IMG/VR virus record: IMGVR_UViG_3300047470_000529
Location: 1-50,193 of that record
Length of the DNA: 50,193 nt
Direction: 5' to 3' (one strand)
Origin: a virus
Shown here one piece after another: positions 32,288-39,730 of this stretch. A model generated the notes under the pieces. The model saw only the letters and a program-made list of their open reading frames with translations. It made no database searches and was not told where the DNA came from. The position numbers and the translations under genes are program-made. Position 1 is the first letter of the stretch. Every line of letters starts with the position of its first letter.

Positions 32288-32802
32288 AGCGCCGCGTCCT
32301 TCGCATCCACCACGACGGTAAGACCGCCGGTGTGCTCAATGCGCTCCTTGAAGGCCTGCACGTCGATGTGCTTGCCGATCAGTTCGAGCCGCTTGATGCG
32401 GTCGGACAGCTTTACCTTCTGGACGGTGGCGTATTCCGGGTTGCCATGCTCGTCCTCGCCGACCTTCTCCCGCACCGTCTCCAGGCCGGCTACCAAGCCC
32501 TTGCGCCAGATCATGGGCCAATCGGCCACAGGTCGAAGGTTGCCGTGATCGTCGTAGATGTCGGCAACGTCCGCTTCGGCTTCCTCGGCCAGGCGCATGA
32601 GTAGCCAATCAGCATCGACCTTCGTCCGTTCCGAGCGTTCGGCCTTGGCTGCTGCGATAGCGGTAGCGATGTCGGGTTTCGTCAGGTTCTCTGCACCCAT
32701 CGAGCGAGCCGTTCGCGCGCTATAGCCTGCTCGCAGGGCGGCCTGCGTAGCGTTCAGGTCGAGAAGGTATTCGCGGACGAACGCGATCTGTTTCGGTGTC
32801 AC
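32284..32802 (-). CDS. terS: Terminase small subunit
   Basis: 172 residues from the GTG at 32802 (GTGA overlap, GGGAG upstream). The N-terminal VTPKQIAFVREYLLDLNATQ followed by AALRAGYSARTA is the classic HTH of terminase small subunits. The middle (ADVADIYDDHGNLRPVADWP) and C-terminal KLSDRIKRLELIGKHIDVQAF are equally typical. It binds pac/cos DNA and recruits TerL. Confidence 0.9.
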   Translation of the reverse strand: MTPKQIAFVREYLLDLNATQAALRAGYSARTARSMGAENLTKPDIATAIAAAKAERSERTKVDADWLLMRLAEEAEADVADIYDDHGNLRPVADWPMIWRKGLVAGLETVREKVGEDEHGNPEYATVQKVKLSDRIKRLELIGKHIDVQAFKERIEHTGGLTVVVDAKDAAL

Positions 32803-32999
32803 CGCCCATGCTCCCGCAAATACCGCTTCCGACACTCAGCCATCCGCTTAGCCCCGACGACAGCGCGGTATATCCGCACCGACGGCTTGCCGAACATCCG
32901 CTCGACGTGCTGCCACCCATGCGCCGCGAACTCGTCAAGGAACTCAGGCGGCACATACTTGGGCGCCGATGTGGGCAGCAATTTACGCCGCGTCGTCAT
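32799..32999 (-). CDS. Small basic protein upstream of terminase
   Basis: 66 residues from the ATG at 32999, GAGGA upstream. The WQHVERMFGKPSVRIYRAVVG block and basic C-terminus suggest DNA binding, perhaps with terminase. Overlaps the preceding gene by 17 nt. Confidence 0.58.
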   Translation of the reverse strand: MTTRRKLLPTSAPKYVPPEFLDEFAAHGWQHVERMFGKPSVRIYRAVVGAKRMAECRKRYLREHGR

Positions 33000-33546
33000 G
33001 TGCTTCGTCCTCGTTGATGATGCCCTTGAACCCAACGGCGCGCAGGGATTCGGCGAACAGTGCCTGGGCGGCCGGGGTGCTGCGGTTCCACTGGCGGACC
33101 ATCAGCGTGTGGAAGGTGCTGTCCACGTCCTCGTCGTCGAAGCGCTGGCCGGTGCTGTAGCGATGCTGCATCACCACCTCCCGGCAGTCGTTCACGCTCA
33201 GGTGCTCGCGGGCGGCGCGCTTGAGCAGCGGCAGGGCCTCGTCCTTGGGCAGGCTGGCGACCGCGGCGTGGTGCTCGACCGACAGGGTGCTGTCGCGCAG
33301 GGCTGGCGGGAACGTGGTCGCGGCCTTCAGGGCATCCTTCAGGCGCTTGGGTGCGAGCCCGAGGTTGTCCTGCAGGAAGTCGAACTTCGCCTGGGTCAGG
33401 TGGCCGGCGGTCTTACCCTCGGCCATCCAGTCGGCAATGCGCCAGTCGGTGTCGAGGCGTTGGGCGACCAGGGCGCGGCCTTGGGTGATCCAGTCCTCCA
33501 AGGTGGCAGGCAGGGGCGCCGCCTCGATGATGGTGATGGCGTTCAT
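32983..33546 (-). CDS. Helical putative regulator, ParB/KfrA-like middle region
   Basis: 187 residues from the ATG at 33546 (ATGA overlap). The region LRDSTLSVEHHAAVASLPKD and EALPLLKRAAREHLSVNDCR (about 88-128) resembles the HTH part of ParB-type proteins. It is placed immediately before terminase, where late regulators often sit, so it is one candidate for the protein that recognises the late-promoter element. This is a guess. Confidence 0.5.
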   Translation of the reverse strand: MNAITIIEAAPLPATLEDWITQGRALVAQRLDTDWRIADWMAEGKTAGHLTQAKFDFLQDNLGLAPKRLKDALKAATTFPPALRDSTLSVEHHAAVASLPKDEALPLLKRAAREHLSVNDCREVVMQHRYSTGQRFDDEDVDSTFHTLMVRQWNRSTPAAQALFAESLRAVGFKGIINEDEAHDDAA

Positions 33547-33707
33547 GCGCTGATTTCCACCCCCCACATCCGTGCGACCCGCACCCTCTGAGCAAGCGAA
33601 TACCCCGGCCAGTTGAGCATGAGGTTATGCGCAGCGGTGACGAAGCCGATGCGCTCCATGGTGCGGCGGGTTTCGGCTAGGAGGGTGTCGGTGGTTGGGT
33701 TGGTCAT
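33543..33707 (-). CDS. 54-residue small protein
   Basis: ATGA overlaps on both sides. Helical, with LLAETRRTMERIGFVTAAHN and QRVRVARMWGVEI. No family recognised. Confidence 0.55.
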   Translation of the reverse strand: MTNPTTDTLLAETRRTMERIGFVTAAHNLMLNWPGYSLAQRVRVARMWGVEISA

Positions 33708-34165
33708 GGGTGGCCCCTTTCCGAAATCCTGCGCTCGATCAGAGCGGCAACCTCAAGAGCCAGCGGGTCAATCGGTGATGCCTCGGGATCAAGGCCAAGC
33801 AACCATCCGGGTGTGACACCTAGAGCAGACGAAAGGCCCCACACGGCGCGAACAGTTGGATTGCGCGACCGACCTTTCTCCAGTTCCCACACATGGCTTT
33901 TTGTGAAGCCAGAAGCGGCGGCAAGGTCGTCAAGGCTCATGTTTCGAGCCTTGCGTGTAGCCCTGATGCGCTCCTGAAAGCCTTCCATATCGGGCATGTG
34001 CCGGGGTGAAGCTTGTTCGTCACGTGCCGCCCTCGCATGAGCCTCGCAGCGCCACGAACGCTTATCGCCAACCGCACGATCAAGGATGGGTAGATTTTCC
34101 GGGCAATCCGCGCAAGCGAACACGTAACCGCCGGGGGCATATCCCCAAGGTCGAAGGTCATCCAT
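33704..34165 (-). CDS. XRE-family HTH protein with N-terminal Cys motif
   Basis: 153 residues from the ATG at 34165 (a GTG 3 nt earlier is possible). The N-terminal region has a Cys pair CADC and a later Cys (WRCEAH), a possible zinc ribbon. About 60-120 is a clear XRE HTH (SLDDLAAASGFTKSHVWELE). It is a probable transcription regulator at the end of the early operon. Confidence 0.75.
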   Translation of the reverse strand: MDDLRPWGYAPGGYVFACADCPENLPILDRAVGDKRSWRCEAHARAARDEQASPRHMPDMEGFQERIRATRKARNMSLDDLAAASGFTKSHVWELEKGRSRNPTVRAVWGLSSALGVTPGWLLGLDPEASPIDPLALEVAALIERRISERGHP

Positions 34166-34833
34166 CACTCCACCCCCTCCCGCATCTCATCAACCGGATG
34201 CGGAGCGCAGACCGGGCACTCGATCTCTTCGCCCTCAAGGTCGAGCACGCGGCCAATGTCCTGACACTTGCGGCAGCTGGGCTCGGTGCGCTTTGCCAAT
34301 GGCTCCGGCGCATCCGGGTACGGAACACTCTCGCCATTCGGCAGAATCCGCGCCGTGTACGAGCCGTCGTCATTCGCCCACAGGTAGCCGCGCGTTTCAC
34401 CGACGACCTTCCAGCTATCCGGCATCGCGTCGATCTGATCCTGCGAATACCGACCGCACGCAAGCTCGCTCATCACGCCGTCGAAGCGACGCTGGCGATC
34501 CCAGATGACCATCGACTTGGCGGCATCCTGAAGCAGAAGCGGAGCATCGTTGCGCTTCCATTCCCCGATGATGGCGAGGCACTGCGCAATGGTTGGGAAC
34601 CACTCGCAGCGCTCAAGGGCGCGATCGGTCAGGAAGTTAATTTCCTCTTTCGAGAAACCCCCGAGTTTGCCGGAGTAGGCGCGAATGAGCAGGTCGCCGC
34701 TGAGGTCGTCCGAATTGCGCTTCGGCAGCGAGGCCAGCAGCACGCGCAGGCATTCGTCGAAGTGGCTAACTGAACAGGCTTCGAGGGCCGGTAGCGGGGC
34801 GTCCGCGATCTTGCGGGCCTGTGCGATCGTCAT
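34165..34833 (-). CDS. Replication-associated protein with C-terminal zinc finger
   Basis: 222 residues from the ATG at 34833. Longer starts (34959, 35013) would overlap the upstream gene by up to 250 nt. The middle block NSDDLSGDLLIRAYSGKLGG with SKEEINFLTDRALERCEWFP and the C-terminal CRKCQDIGR...CPVCAPH (two CxxC pairs) recur in phage replication modules next to replisome organisers. The exact role is unknown. Confidence 0.6.
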   Translation of the reverse strand: MTIAQARKIADAPLPALEACSVSHFDECLRVLLASLPKRNSDDLSGDLLIRAYSGKLGGFSKEEINFLTDRALERCEWFPTIAQCLAIIGEWKRNDAPLLLQDAAKSMVIWDRQRRFDGVMSELACGRYSQDQIDAMPDSWKVVGETRGYLWANDDGSYTARILPNGESVPYPDAPEPLAKRTEPSCRKCQDIGRVLDLEGEEIECPVCAPHPVDEMREGVE

Positions 34834-35491
34834 GGTGCCGGGGCTGACCCGAGCCACCGTCCAATCCCATTTTTCGGTCAAGTGCTGCGATTGCGCCGTC
34901 CTTGGGCTTTCCGCCATTGCGGGCAGGATACGACCCAGCGCTGTTCCGAGAGTTTGCATTTGCGTATCGCCCTTCGTCTTCGATTTTTCGGATCCAGTTC
35001 CGCCAGGTCGCATCCCAGTCGGATTTTATTCCCTTCGCGCCCGGTGCGCTGGCGGCCCAATCACGGAACTTCGCCAGTTCCCGGTCCAGGGTTCCAGGCG
35101 GCCACTTCGCCACCGCTTCCGCCAAATCCTCAGGCAATGCCGCTGGCAGCCAGTCAGCCGAAAGCCGGGTCCCCTTACGCGCACGCGTGGTGAGTTTTTC
35201 CGGGTGGGTAGGTGTGGGGGGGTTAGAGTTATTCTCATTGGGGGGGAGAGGAAGGGAGGTTTCCTCGGACACAGCCTGGACAGTCTCTGGACTGTCCGTG
35301 GACTGTCCGTGGACACGCCCAGAGCGCTCCAAGCGCTTCCTCTCAGCATCTTTCGCCCGCTTTTCTGCGGCTTCCTCGTCCCGACGCGCTATCTCTGCGT
35401 CCTTTTCCTCAAGAGCACGCACGGCAATGAGGATCGCATCGAAGGGCGCCCCTGCGTCGGCCATGGCCTTCATGAGGTCCGAGGTGTTCAT
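34766..35491 (-). CDS. Replisome-organiser-like protein
   Basis: 241 residues. An N-terminal coiled coil (EEKDAEIARRDEEAAEKRAK), then a Pro/Ser linker and a C-terminal block WPPGTLDRELAKFRDWAASA with KSDWDATWRNWIRK, common at the end of phage replication initiator/helicase-loader proteins. The N-terminal winged-helix usually present is missing, so this may be a shortened version. Confidence 0.65.
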   Translation of the reverse strand: MNTSDLMKAMADAGAPFDAILIAVRALEEKDAEIARRDEEAAEKRAKDAERKRLERSGRVHGQSTDSPETVQAVSEETSLPLPPNENNSNPPTPTHPEKLTTRARKGTRLSADWLPAALPEDLAEAVAKWPPGTLDRELAKFRDWAASAPGAKGIKSDWDATWRNWIRKIEDEGRYANANSRNSAGSYPARNGGKPKDGAIAALDRKMGLDGGSGQPRHHDDRTGPQDRGRPATGPRSLFS

Positions 35492-35931
35492 GCCTCAAGC
35501 ACCTCGGGGTAGAATGGCGCCAGGGGCTTTATGTCGCCCGAGATAGACCAAAGGTACTCGTCATCAGGGATGAACGTGGGGCAGGGGTTGGAGACGTTGT
35601 CGAAAAGCGCAACGCACACTCGCTCGCGGCCGATCAAATTCCCGATGTTCGGCTCATCGCCGAGATAGCTAAGGAAACCGTAGAGCTTGTCCTGCAGGAG
35701 GAACCATTCGCCATGCGAACGCAACTCGGAGAACGCCTCATGGAATGCCCTCTCTAGGGCTTCGGATCCCTCGACGTACGCCCACAGCACCAAGTGCAAC
35801 GGCGATCCGCATTGCAATGTAGCGAGCCTGGCGCGCGGGTCTTTTTTGGTGAATCCGATCTTGACCAACTGCGTCTCTTCCGAGCGGACAAGTGCGGCCT
35901 CTGGGGTGATGAAATAGACGAAGCCGCTCAC
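35488..35931 (-). CDS. GIY-YIG nuclease family protein (T5orf172/MUG113-like)
   Basis: 147 residues, GTG start in a GTGA overlap. VYFITPE (about 5-11) and LVKIGFTKKDPRARLATLQ (about 22-40) replace the GIY and YIG strands as in the T5orf172/MUG113 branch; FHEAFSELRSHGEWFLL carries the later Glu. It may be a freestanding nuclease in the replication operon or a selfish homing-type gene. Confidence 0.78.
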   Translation of the reverse strand: MSGFVYFITPEAALVRSEETQLVKIGFTKKDPRARLATLQCGSPLHLVLWAYVEGSEALERAFHEAFSELRSHGEWFLLQDKLYGFLSYLGDEPNIGNLIGRERVCVALFDNVSNPCPTFIPDDEYLWSISGDIKPLAPFYPEVLEA

Positions 35932-36263
35932 AGGACGATCTCAACCTTCCCAGGAGCCTCAGGATCGCAGAACACGTAGGAGGGCAGGAACCGTCGGTCG
36001 TTCACCCCAAGCGCGTCGGCGATGCCGTCGAGGATGGGCTTCAACCTGTTCGGGAAGTTCGCGCGGTCACTCCGACGGTTCGGCGGGACGAAACGGATGG
36101 TGACGGGAATATCACCGTCGGCGTGGACCGTCGGCGCGACTTCGATCGTCGCCAGACGCGCCCACCCGCGCCATTTCTTCGTCTCGGCGGCTTTTGAACG
36201 CCAATGGCCTTTGGCATGGCCCGACAGGCTCGACGGCGGGAAGGGGAGTGTGATCGTCGTCAC
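35928..36263 (-). CDS. rusA: RusA-like Holliday junction resolvase
   Basis: 111 residues, GTG start. It begins with the LPFPPSSLSGHAKGHWR substrate-binding motif, and has PNRRSDRANFPNRLKPILDG followed by IADALGVNDRR, giving the acidic residues Asp66, Asp79, Asp83 and Asp89 and Lys75 of the active site. It resolves branched DNA before packaging. Confidence 0.88.
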   Translation of the reverse strand: MTTITLPFPPSSLSGHAKGHWRSKAAETKKWRGWARLATIEVAPTVHADGDIPVTIRFVPPNRRSDRANFPNRLKPILDGIADALGVNDRRFLPSYVFCDPEAPGKVEIVL

Positions 36264-36481
36264 AGCAACAACCCCTGCTCATCCACAAACGCTGCCCGCT
36301 CGGACTTCATGCGGTCGAGCCATTGCACAGCAGCGTCCAGTTCAGCCTCAGCAGCATCAGCCTTCTCACGGGCCCGGCGCAGGCGCTTCTCAGCCCCTGT
36401 CACAGCAAGCTCAAGCCGGTCCAGGCTGACGGGTGCCGCAACCATGCCGGCGCGCATCTGTTCGAGGGCGCGCGGTGTCAC
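36260..36481 (-). CDS. Small coiled-coil protein
   Basis: 73 residues, GTG start, overlapping both neighbours by 4 nt. Nearly all of it is one charged helix (LAVTGAEKRLRRAREKADAA). Function unknown. Confidence 0.6.
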   Translation of the reverse strand: MTPRALEQMRAGMVAAPVSLDRLELAVTGAEKRLRRAREKADAAEAELDAAVQWLDRMKSERAAFVDEQGLLL

Positions 36482-36927
36482 GCCGCCTCCAACATCTCGC
36501 CACCCAAACGGCGCGCGATCTTCTCCGACCGTGCGGCCCTCAGGATCTTGGCCTGCTTGGAGCGTTCCCGCTTTGCGCCATCGGTTAGGAACACGTGGAA
36601 CTTGCGATCCGGCTGCCAGTCCGTCTCGGAGACGAAAGGCGGAAGCTCGTCCGACCAGCGGGCCACCTCTGCGCAGAACTCGTCGAAGTGGTTGACGTAG
36701 CCCTCAAACCGACGCCCGGTCTGCAGCCCATGATAGACCGAGGTATGGTCGCGGCCGACAACCCGGCCGATCTCGGAGAGCGAAAACCCCCACTCCCGCG
36801 CGGTCAGGTAGACCGGGTAGCGAATGGCGCACAGGTAGAGGAAGCGGCGATCACTCACGATTTCCGAGGGAGGCACGTTCGTCAGGCGCCCGGCCACTGT
36901 GATGATGTCTGAGATACGAGGGCGCAT
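36478..36927 (-). CDS. Solo DnaA domain IV-like DNA-binding protein
   Basis: 149 residues from the ATG at 36927 (AGGAGG upstream). It carries the DnaA domain IV signature: LCAIRYPVYLTAREWGFSLS followed by EIGRVVGRDHTSVYHGLQ (GRDHTSV at 58-64). The AAA+ part of DnaA is absent. It could bind DnaA boxes at a phage origin or compete with host DnaA for them. The C-terminal ~70 residues are basic. Confidence 0.82.
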   Translation of the reverse strand: MRPRISDIITVAGRLTNVPPSEIVSDRRFLYLCAIRYPVYLTAREWGFSLSEIGRVVGRDHTSVYHGLQTGRRFEGYVNHFDEFCAEVARWSDELPPFVSETDWQPDRKFHVFLTDGAKRERSKQAKILRAARSEKIARRLGGEMLEAA

Positions 36928-37406
36928 CACCGCACCTCCTGCAGCCGAACGGTATCGCGCCGCTGCCTCAGCACGTCCGCAACCCGTGCCAACGTCCCGA
37001 TCACCCCGGCCTGCTCCAGCTTGCGCACATCGGCATCGCTGCAGTCGCCATCGGCCAGAAGTTCGATCAGCAACGGGAGGCACTGCGCGAGTTCGATCGG
37101 GACCGTCGACACATCCAGCGTGGCGCTGTCGTCCCGGATGGCGCGCATGCCGACCAGCGCGAGAGCCGTATTCAGCCCTGCAGGACCGAAGCGCTCGCCC
37201 AGCTTGAGCCAGTTGAGCATGCCCAGATCGTGCTTCTTGTTCTGCGCGTTGTTGACCGTGCCAGCGGAGACGCCCCACTGCTCGGCCATCTCTTCGTCGG
37301 ACCAGCCGTTGCGGCATGCGGACACGGACGAGGATACGGCCTGGCGGAAAGTGCTTTGTGTGAGGCGGCGAACATTGCTCAGCCCGTTGTGTGCTGTTTC
37401 AGACAT
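36927..37406 (-). CDS. HTH-containing early regulator
   Basis: 159 residues from the ATG at 37406. ACRNGWSDEEMAEQWGVSAG followed by TVNNAQNKKHDLG (about 30-62) is an HTH; the rest is helical. It is ATGA-coupled to the DnaA-IV gene, so it probably acts in replication or early transcription. Confidence 0.65.
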   Translation of the reverse strand: MSETAHNGLSNVRRLTQSTFRQAVSSSVSACRNGWSDEEMAEQWGVSAGTVNNAQNKKHDLGMLNWLKLGERFGPAGLNTALALVGMRAIRDDSATLDVSTVPIELAQCLPLLIELLADGDCSDADVRKLEQAGVIGTLARVADVLRQRRDTVRLQEVR

Positions 37407-37776
37407 CAGATGCCTCATGAACATGAGTGAAACCAAAACCCGAGAGCGCCTCACGGTTGGGAGCGGATGCGCTCTCGGGCTGGCACGTCGCGGGGGATGC
37501 GACGGCGGGGGGAAGATTGGTGTCGAGGTCAGCGAGGAAGCTATCGCGCTCATCGTCGGAGAGAGGGCGGATTTTGCGGAAGAGGGCGGAGTGCCAATCA
37601 CCCCGATTCCGGCTGCGCGCTTCTGCCAATCCAATCGCTGTGCATTGAGACCCATGGGACCATCGCACCGACGTGACGGCGTAGACCTTGCCGACCTTGA
37701 GTATTCTCGACGGCAAAAGGCCGGGGAATTCGATGGTCACACAAAGCGCCAGATCGCCGACCTGCCAGTCGTCCAT
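37399..37776 (-). CDS. Hypothetical phage early protein
   Basis: 125 residues. It begins MDDWQVGDLALCV and has an SH3-like beta pattern (ILKVGKVYAVTSVRW; GDWHSALFRKIRPL) shared by many small phage proteins; the C-terminus is unstructured. Function unknown. Confidence 0.65.
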   Translation of the reverse strand: MDDWQVGDLALCVTIEFPGLLPSRILKVGKVYAVTSVRWSHGSQCTAIGLAEARSRNRGDWHSALFRKIRPLSDDERDSFLADLDTNLPPAVASPATCQPESASAPNREALSGFGFTHVHEASDV

Positions 37777-37872
37777 TTAAGCAGCCCCCACCAAAACCAC
37801 CGCCACGCGCAAGCAAAGCGCCATGACGAGAGCGAGGATTGTGTAGCCGGCGAGGAGGTGGGGGAGGGTCAA
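37777..37872 (-). CDS. 31-residue single-span membrane peptide
   Basis: TTG start at 37872 with GGGAGG 6 nt upstream and a TTGA overlap with the preceding reading frame; the stop directly abuts the next gene's ATG. The product is almost entirely hydrophobic (LAGYTILALVMALCLRVAVV). Real translation is plausible but unproven. Confidence 0.45.
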   Translation of the reverse strand: MTLPHLLAGYTILALVMALCLRVAVVLVGAA

Positions 37873-38345
37873 AGCGGACCTCCCTGCCGGACGCAGTTGC
37901 CCGCGCCCGGCAGTTCGGCCAACGTGCGGTTGTCAAAGCCAGCACGGGGAACGAAAAATGACGCCGGACGAAGTAGCCGAACAATTCGGCCAAGCACTGA
38001 TGCGCGCTCTAGAGAAAAGCCTGACGACAGGGGTGAGTTCTGGACGGACCCTTCTTTCGGTCGCGCTGGCACTTCAATCCGAATTGGGCGATCTCGCTCT
38101 GACAGAAAGCGCAGGACCGCAGACCGCAAGGCTTCTGTGCGACCTTGGGGGATTTGCGCACTTGGTTCACAACAGCATTCAGAAAGCGGACGATGCGGCT
38201 TTTGAAAAAATGCGGGCGCTCGCGGATTCCCCTCCGGCTGCGCGGACATAGCCACCCACTTACGATAAGCCCGGTCGTCACGCTGGAAGGCGCGGCGCTC
38301 GCGGAACGTCTCGATGTCGCGCGGCTTGCGGGGGCGGGGGGTCAT
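37869..38345 (-). CDS. Early operon gene apparently interrupted by a plus-strand cassette
   Basis: 158 codons open from the ATG at 38345 (ATGA overlap with the membrane-protein gene). The first ~32 residues (RKPRDIETFRERRAFQRDDR) and the last ~22 (FDNRTLAELPGAGNCVRQGG) look like normal phage protein. The middle (~38251-37958) is exactly antisense to a plus-strand gene and reads as low-quality sequence. I infer that a cassette inserted in frame without making a stop. A functional product is doubtful. Confidence 0.45.
   Translation of the reverse strand: MTPRPRKPRDIETFRERRAFQRDDRAYRKWVAMSAQPEGNPRAPAFFQKPHRPLSECCCEPSAQIPQGRTEALRSAVLRFLSERDRPIRIEVPARPKEGSVQNSPLSSGFSLERASVLGRIVRLLRPASFFVPRAGFDNRTLAELPGAGNCVRQGGPL
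37958..38251 (+). CDS. 97-residue protein on the strand opposite to the early operon
   Basis: ATG at 37958 with GGGGA 7 nt upstream. It is a helical, well-balanced protein (EQFGQALMRALEKSLTTG; LLCDLGGFAHLVHNSIQKAD) that looks more genuine than the minus-strand frame across it. Being antisense to the lytic early operon, it could be expressed in the lysogen. No family recognised. Confidence 0.55.
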   Translation: MTPDEVAEQFGQALMRALEKSLTTGVSSGRTLLSVALALQSELGDLALTESAGPQTARLLCDLGGFAHLVHNSIQKADDAAFEKMRALADSPPAART

Positions 38346-38521
38346 GCTGGGCACCCTGCGATGTCCATTGCGAGAGAGGCCAACGCGATTCCCGCGCACA
38401 ACCCGAAGCAGGCACCCAACACCACCGACGCGCCGTTGCTGGAACGGAGGCCCATGTGAGCAACCAAAATGCAGACCTGCACGAGGACAAGGCCAAGCAC
38501 GGTAATGGATATCGCGCTCAT
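38342..38521 (-). CDS. 59-residue two-span membrane protein
   Basis: ATG at 38521 overlaps the Cro-like stop (ATGA); its own stop overlaps the next ATG. Two hydrophobic segments (ITVLGLVLVQVCILVAHMG and VVLGACFGLCAGIALASL). It is the second gene of the leftward early operon, a place often used for superinfection-exclusion or membrane-acting proteins. Confidence 0.6.
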   Translation of the reverse strand: MSAISITVLGLVLVQVCILVAHMGLRSSNGASVVLGACFGLCAGIALASLAMDIAGCPA

Positions 38522-38724
38522 GCCGCCGCCGCGCCTTGCTGGCGGGTGGGGGAGTACGACGCCATGAAGCTGCGGACTTTAGCTTCGGTTTCGGGCCAGA
38601 CGCGTCGACCGTCTCGCACCTGCTTGACGAACGGCTTGTCGTTCAAGGCAAGCACGCCGAACTGCCAAGGGGACATATCCTGCGCCTCGCAGAACGCTTC
38701 GATTTCGTGAATGAGGTCAGCCAT
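38518..38724 (-). CDS. Cro-like small HTH protein, first leftward early gene
   Basis: 68 residues from the ATG at 38724 (the 38748 start would lie across the operator). IHEIEAFCEAQDMSPWQFGV, then LALNDKPFVKQVRDGRRVWP and ETEAKVRSFM form a compact HTH widespread at the start of alphaproteobacterial prophage lytic operons. It probably binds the same operators as the divergent repressor and favours lysis. Confidence 0.72.
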   Translation of the reverse strand: MADLIHEIEAFCEAQDMSPWQFGVLALNDKPFVKQVRDGRRVWPETEAKVRSFMASYSPTRQQGAAAA

Positions 38725-38732
38725 GACCAGAG

Positions 38733-38761
38733 GTATAGGTTGGATCAACCCAACCAGTCAA
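38733..38761 (-). promoter_or_regulatory. Leftward early promoter with operator in the spacer
   Basis: Minus strand -35 TTGACT (38761-38756), 17-nt spacer, -10 CTATAC (38738-38733). The spacer is filled by the operator GGTTGGATCAACCCAACC (38738-38755, plus-strand reading), a perfect 6-N6-6 inverted repeat. A degenerate half-site GTTGGATC follows at 38762-38769. Repressor bound here would block the Cro-like operon. Confidence 0.75.
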
Positions 38762-38814
38762 GTTGGATCGGCAATACCTATCCAAAAAGGCGCGCCGCGT
38801 GGGAAAATGCCCCC

Positions 38815-39279
38815 ATGGCAAGCAGTCAATTCAACTTCGATTCTGTCCGGGCCGCGCTCGCGCGTGAGATCGAGCGCAACGGCATCAAGCCGACGAAGCT
38901 CTCCACCCAGATCAGTAAGACCAACAAGTCCCTGGTCAAAAACATCCTCGACGAGGGCAAGGACATTCACCTTGGAACGCTCACCAAACTGGCGGATGAG
39001 TTAAACATCAATGTCGCGCGGTTGATCCCTTGGGCAAAGCCTGAGCCCGGCCCCGCGATCCCCGCTGACGTGATCCGGGGCATGATGGAGGGCGCTATGC
39101 GCGAGTTGCCTTTGGGGGCGACCGTCGAGGACTATTTGCGTAGCGTACCGCTAGCGCTTCATGAGCGCTTAGAGCGATACCTAGTTGACGGCGAGTTTCC
39201 AGGCAGTTCGGGCGAAGCGATCGCTCCCGGCACAGGCGCTCAACCTCCCGCTGCCACCACAAAAGGCGCTGAGGAATGA
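38815..39279 (+). CDS. CI-like prophage repressor (XRE HTH)
   Basis: 154 residues from the ATG at 38815. The N-terminus has an HTH (KLSTQISKTNKSLVKNILDE, then LGTLTKLADELNINVARLIP; about 22-70). The C-terminal part lacks the Ser/Lys dyad of self-cleaving LexA/CI peptidases, so induction may need an antirepressor or another route. It is divergent from the Cro-like gene across an operator region, the usual immunity layout. Confidence 0.75.
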   Translation: MASSQFNFDSVRAALAREIERNGIKPTKLSTQISKTNKSLVKNILDEGKDIHLGTLTKLADELNINVARLIPWAKPEPGPAIPADVIRGMMEGAMRELPLGATVEDYLRSVPLALHERLERYLVDGEFPGSSGEAIAPGTGAQPPAATTKGAEE

Positions 39280-39355
39280 TAGCGCATTCGAGGTCGCACC
39301 TCGGGCAACCCGCGTCACAGGCGGGCTCGCTCAAGATGTTGCCCATATCCGCCAT
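39095..39355 (-). CDS. Possible antisense Cys-rich protein overlapping the repressor 3' end
   Basis: 86 codons from the ATG at 39355, with AAGGGCGAG just upstream. A Cys cluster (CDAGCPRCDLEC) and a helix (LLWWQREVERLCRE) look protein-like, but half of it lies opposite the repressor gene. Chance is quite possible in GC-rich DNA. Confidence 0.25.
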   Translation of the reverse strand: MADMGNILSEPACDAGCPRCDLECAIIPQRLLWWQREVERLCRERSLRPNCLETRRQLGIALSAHEALAVRYANSPRRSPPKATRA

Positions 39356-39409
39356 CGACTCGCCCTTTCGTTCCCCCTCTGTTCTCACGAAATGGAACAT
39401 GGATCAATC

Positions 39410-39423
39410 TAGGAAATTTCCTA
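39410..39423. repeat. Perfect 14-bp palindrome TAGGAAATTTCCTA
   Basis: It lies in the 181-bp gap (39280-39460) after the repressor, 38 bp before the next gene. The same TAGGAA/TTCCTA arms, 5 bp apart, occur at 450-466 beside attL. It is a probable binding site of an unknown protein. I see no clear promoter or other gene in the rest of this gap. Confidence 0.45.
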
Positions 39424-39460
39424 CACTGAGCAGGATTTTTCTTGCGAGCGGCTATCGCTG

Positions 39461-39730
39461 ATGATCGAAGCGCGCATTAGATTTGAAGGTGATGGCGCTG
39501 AAGTCGCGGATGGCGCCTGCCAGATCCCCGCAATCCCACCCATCGGCGGTCACATCTCGATTATCGACAAGAATGGGAATCGGTGCGTCCTTCGCGTCAC
39601 TGACGTGGTTATCGGCGCGGCCTCTAACGAAGCCTTGGAGGTGATGCCGAAGCTCATGGCCAGCGAACTGAAAATCACAATCTTTGGGCAGGAAGCTTTT
39701 GGCCATTTCTTTTCTGATCCTGGCGCATGA
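39461..39730 (+). CDS. Hypothetical protein in the lysogeny region
   Basis: 89 residues, beta-rich (MIEARIRFEGDGAEV; GGHISIIDKNGNRCVLRVTD). No family recognised. Expressed in the same direction as the repressor, so it may be a lysogeny gene. Confidence 0.55.
   Translation: MIEARIRFEGDGAEVADGACQIPAIPPIGGHISIIDKNGNRCVLRVTDVVIGAASNEALEVMPKLMASELKITIFGQEAFGHFFSDPGA

Noticed and set aside
32983-33546. Calling this gene the late activator for the GCGGTAA elements
   Set aside because: Only its place before terminase and a vague ParB-like pattern support it; other HTH genes nearby are equally possible.
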